6,934 nucleotides of DNA from an uncultured Lysobacteraceae bacterium. GTDB taxonomy: Bacteria; Pseudomonadota; Gammaproteobacteria; Xanthomonadales; Rhodanobacteraceae. The stretch is from positions 1-6,934 of the forward strand of contig CAMLSI010000287.1 in assembly GCA_946482585.1 (NCBI GenBank). Reading direction: 5' to 3'. Under the pieces are notes generated by a model, which did not search any database, was not told the origin of the DNA, and was given only the letters and a program-made list of their open reading frames with translations. Below are positions 5,365 through 6,934 of the stretch, one piece after another (the stretch's first letter is position 1; every line of letters begins with the position of its first letter). A program made the position numbers and the translations under genes.

Positions 5365-6666
5365 ATGTCGCGTCCGTTCCCTCTGCGCCAGTCGCTGCTG
5401 GCCGCCGTCGTCGTTCTCGCTCTCTCGCCCGCGGCCGCGCTCGCCGAACGCATCGCGGTCACCGCGGCGCGGTTCGTCGACGTCGACAGCGGCGCCCTGC
5501 GCGAGAACGCCGTCGTCGTCATCGACGGCGAGCGCATCGTCGACGTGCGCAGCGACGGCCAGGTGCCCGCCGACGCACGGCGCATCGATCTCGGCGATGC
5601 GACCCTGATGCCCGGGCTGATCGACTGCCACGTGCACATCGACGGCCAGTCCGGCGACTTCTACACCGAAGCGTTCCGCCGCAGCCCGATCGACAATGCG
5701 GTCAAATCGCACCTCTACGCGCGCCGCACCCTGCTCGCAGGGTTCACGACCGTGCGCAACGTCGGCTCGGCCGAGTTCATCGACGTGGCGCTGCGCAACG
5801 CGATCAATCGCGGCGAAGTGCAGGGCCCGCGTATCCTCGCGAGCGGCGTCGCGCTCGGCGCAACCGGCGGGCACGCCGACGGCGGCACCGGCTTCTCGCC
5901 GTACATGCACTTCGAGGGTTTCAACGGCATCGCCGACGGCGTCGATGCGATCCGCGCGAAAGTCCGCTTCGACGTGAAGTACGGCGCCGACGTGATCAAG
6001 TTCATGGCCAGCGCCGGCGTGCTCAGCGAAGAGGAGTCCGTCGGCGAGCCGCAGTATTCGCAGGAAGAAATGAATGCGCTCGTCGACGAAGCGCATCGCT
6101 GGCACCGCAAGGTCGCCGCGCATGCGCACGGCACCGAGGCGATCAAGATGGCCGTGCGCGCCGGCGTCGATTCGATCGAGCACGGCAGCTTCCTCGACGA
6201 CGAAGCGATCGCACTGATGAAGAAGCACGGCACCTGGCTCGTCGCCGACGTCTACAACGACGACTACATCCTCGCCGAATTCGCGCGACTCAAGTATCCG
6301 GACAGCATGATCGAGAAGGAACGCAAGGTCGGCCGCACGCAGCGCGAAAGCTTCCGCAGCGCGGTCAAGGCCGGCGTCAAGATCGCCTACGGCACCGACG
6401 CCGGCGTCTACCCGCACGGCGACAACGCCAAGCAGTTCGCGAAGATGACGGAATGGGGCCAGACCCCGATGCAGGCCTTGCAGTCGGCGACCGTACGCGC
6501 GGCCGAGCTGCTCGGTCGCAGCGATCAGGTCGGCGCGCTGCGCAAGGGCCTCTACGCCGATCTCGTCGCGGTGCCCGGCAATCCGCTACAGGACATCACG
6601 GTCATGGAAAACGTGTCGTTCGTGATGAAGGGCGGCACGGTCGAAAAAAGTGCGATGTCGCCGTGA
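5365..6666 (+). CDS. Exported metal-dependent amidohydrolase, Xaa-Pro dipeptidase-like
   Basis: A 433-residue hydrolase of the amidohydrolase superfamily, imidazolonepropionase-like branch. Residues 1-27 are a Sec signal peptide (basic start, hydrophobic 11-20, AALA before E28), so it probably acts in the periplasm. A small beta domain (about 29-80 and 388-428) flanks the TIM barrel. Metal ligands are complete: H89 and H91 in DCHVHID, carboxylated lysine K212 in DVIKFMASAG, H255 in HAHG (H253 beside it), H273 in IEHGS, and D345 in YGTDAG. GGHADG at 168-173 is also typical. Relatives in this branch cleave dipeptides such as Xaa-Pro or Xaa-Arg/Lys, often after being misnamed; the substrate here cannot be read from sequence. 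The ATG is chosen because the signal peptide starts there. It is preceded only by a weak CGGGA. Expression with tyrA is possible but no shared pathway is evident. Confidence 0.9.
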   Translation: MSRPFPLRQSLLAAVVVLALSPAAALAERIAVTAARFVDVDSGALRENAVVVIDGERIVDVRSDGQVPADARRIDLGDATLMPGLIDCHVHIDGQSGDFYTEAFRRSPIDNAVKSHLYARRTLLAGFTTVRNVGSAEFIDVALRNAINRGEVQGPRILASGVALGATGGHADGGTGFSPYMHFEGFNGIADGVDAIRAKVRFDVKYGADVIKFMASAGVLSEEESVGEPQYSQEEMNALVDEAHRWHRKVAAHAHGTEAIKMAVRAGVDSIEHGSFLDDEAIALMKKHGTWLVADVYNDDYILAEFARLKYPDSMIEKERKVGRTQRESFRSAVKAGVKIAYGTDAGVYPHGDNAKQFAKMTEWGQTPMQALQSATVRAAELLGRSDQVGALRKGLYADLVAVPGNPLQDITVMENVSFVMKGGTVEKSAMSP

Positions 6667-6674
6667 CGCGCGGA

Positions 6675-6699
6675 CATCGGCCGCAGGGCTCGGCCGATG
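6675..6699 (+). terminator. Hairpin after the amidohydrolase gene, possible terminator
   Basis: CATCGGCCG (6675-6683), loop CAGGGCT, CGGCCGATG (6691-6699): a perfect 9-bp stem starting 8 nt after the stop codon. Its position fits a terminator or 3' end stabiliser, but no T-run follows, so it is not a classical intrinsic terminator. Confidence 0.5.
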
Positions 6700-6723
6700 C
6701 CGTGGCAGAGGATCTCGGGATAT

Positions 6724-6763
6724 GGCGGGCGGCGCCGGGCGGCGTCTGACTCTGCCGCCCGCC
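6724..6763. terminator. Long G/C inverted repeat between convergent genes
   Basis: GGCGGGCGGC (6724-6733) pairs perfectly with GCCGCCCGCC (6754-6763) across a 20-nt loop. An outer pair, GGATCT (6710-6715) and AGATCC (6764-6769), extends the dyad with an 8-nt bulge on the left. No T-run occurs on either side. It may act in both directions as a transcription or RNA-end barrier. Confidence 0.5.
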
Positions 6764-6789
6764 AGATCCGTCGAAACGTGAGCGTTCCG

Positions 6790-6811
6790 CGCCGGCGTCT
6801 CATCGCCGGCG
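6790..6811. terminator. Third hairpin in the convergent spacer
   Basis: CGCCGGCG (6790-6797), loop TCTCAT, CGCCGGCG (6804-6811): a perfect 8-bp stem. Same style as its neighbours and likewise without a T-run. Confidence 0.45.
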
Positions 6812-6820
6812 ACACGCCCC

Positions 6821-6852
6821 GCGATGCGGCACGCTCCGTTGCGCCGCATCGC
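6821..6852 (-). terminator. Hairpin after the minus-strand gene at the right edge, possible terminator
   Basis: GCGATGCGGC (6821-6830), 12-nt loop, GCCGCATCGC (6843-6852): a perfect 10-bp stem starting 12 nt beyond the stop codon of the partial minus-strand gene. It is placed where that gene's terminator should be, but on that strand it is followed by GGGGCG rather than a T-run. Confidence 0.5.
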
Positions 6853-6864
6853 TCCAGTCCCGAA

Positions 6865-6934
6865 TCAGAACGCGATCGACACGCCGAGGAACAGACCGGC
6901 GAGCGCGAGCAGCAACAGCACGATGAAGATCGCG
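6865..6934 (-). CDS. C-terminal end of a membrane protein gene, cut by the window edge
   Basis: Reading in from the right edge, 22 codons end in TGA at 6865-6867. The peptide is almost wholly hydrophobic (AIFIVLLLLALAGL, then FLGVSIAF), as in a membrane-spanning helix ending at the C-terminus. Strong G/C third positions and a hairpin just past the stop support a real gene. It would be convergent with the amidohydrolase gene. The family cannot be named from 22 residues. Confidence 0.5.
   Translation of the reverse strand, partial: AIFIVLLLLALAGLFLGVSIAF

Overview
The window comes from a GC-rich genome, most likely a gammaproteobacterium of the Xanthomonadales or Nevskiales type. This rests on four things: strong G/C third-position codon bias, a dihydrolipoamide dehydrogenase carrying its own lipoyl domain, a fused chorismate mutase-prephenate dehydrogenase, and REP-like GTGG hairpins between genes. 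The taxonomic call is an inference from gene style; no marker gene is present.

Left half, minus strand (about 1-3831): an operon for the pyruvate dehydrogenase complex, read from right to left. It holds aceF (E2, one lipoyl domain), then an unrecognised 198-residue protein, then lpdA (lipoyl-E3). The genes are 29 nt apart and then overlap by one base (TAATG), so they are almost certainly cotranscribed. The E1 gene (aceE) is not in the window. The place upstream of aceF where it often sits is taken by a divergent gene. A possible further minus-strand gene starts 5 nt after lpdA and runs off the left edge.

Middle (3832-4165): a 334-nt divergent spacer. It holds a candidate repeat element of about 160 bp with imperfect terminal inverted repeats (3905-4064), and inside it two adjacent hairpins, one of them REP-like. 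There are weak promoter candidates for both genes and a perfect 7-bp hairpin just before tyrA.

Right half, plus strand: tyrA (4166-5257) makes 4-hydroxyphenylpyruvate from chorismate for tyrosine synthesis. After a 107-nt gap comes an exported amidohydrolase of the imidazolonepropionase-like/Xaa-Pro dipeptidase type (5365-6666) with a complete binuclear metal site. The last 268 nt hold four perfect hairpins without U-tracts, then the hydrophobic C-terminal end of a convergent minus-strand gene cut by the window edge.

Most of the window is central metabolism. The best candidate for something undescribed is the 198-residue protein translated between E2 and E3. Its helical, Ala/Pro-linker and charged-tail layout would suit an accessory component of the pyruvate dehydrogenase complex. 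No defence system, CRISPR array, tRNA, rRNA or complete transposase gene was seen.
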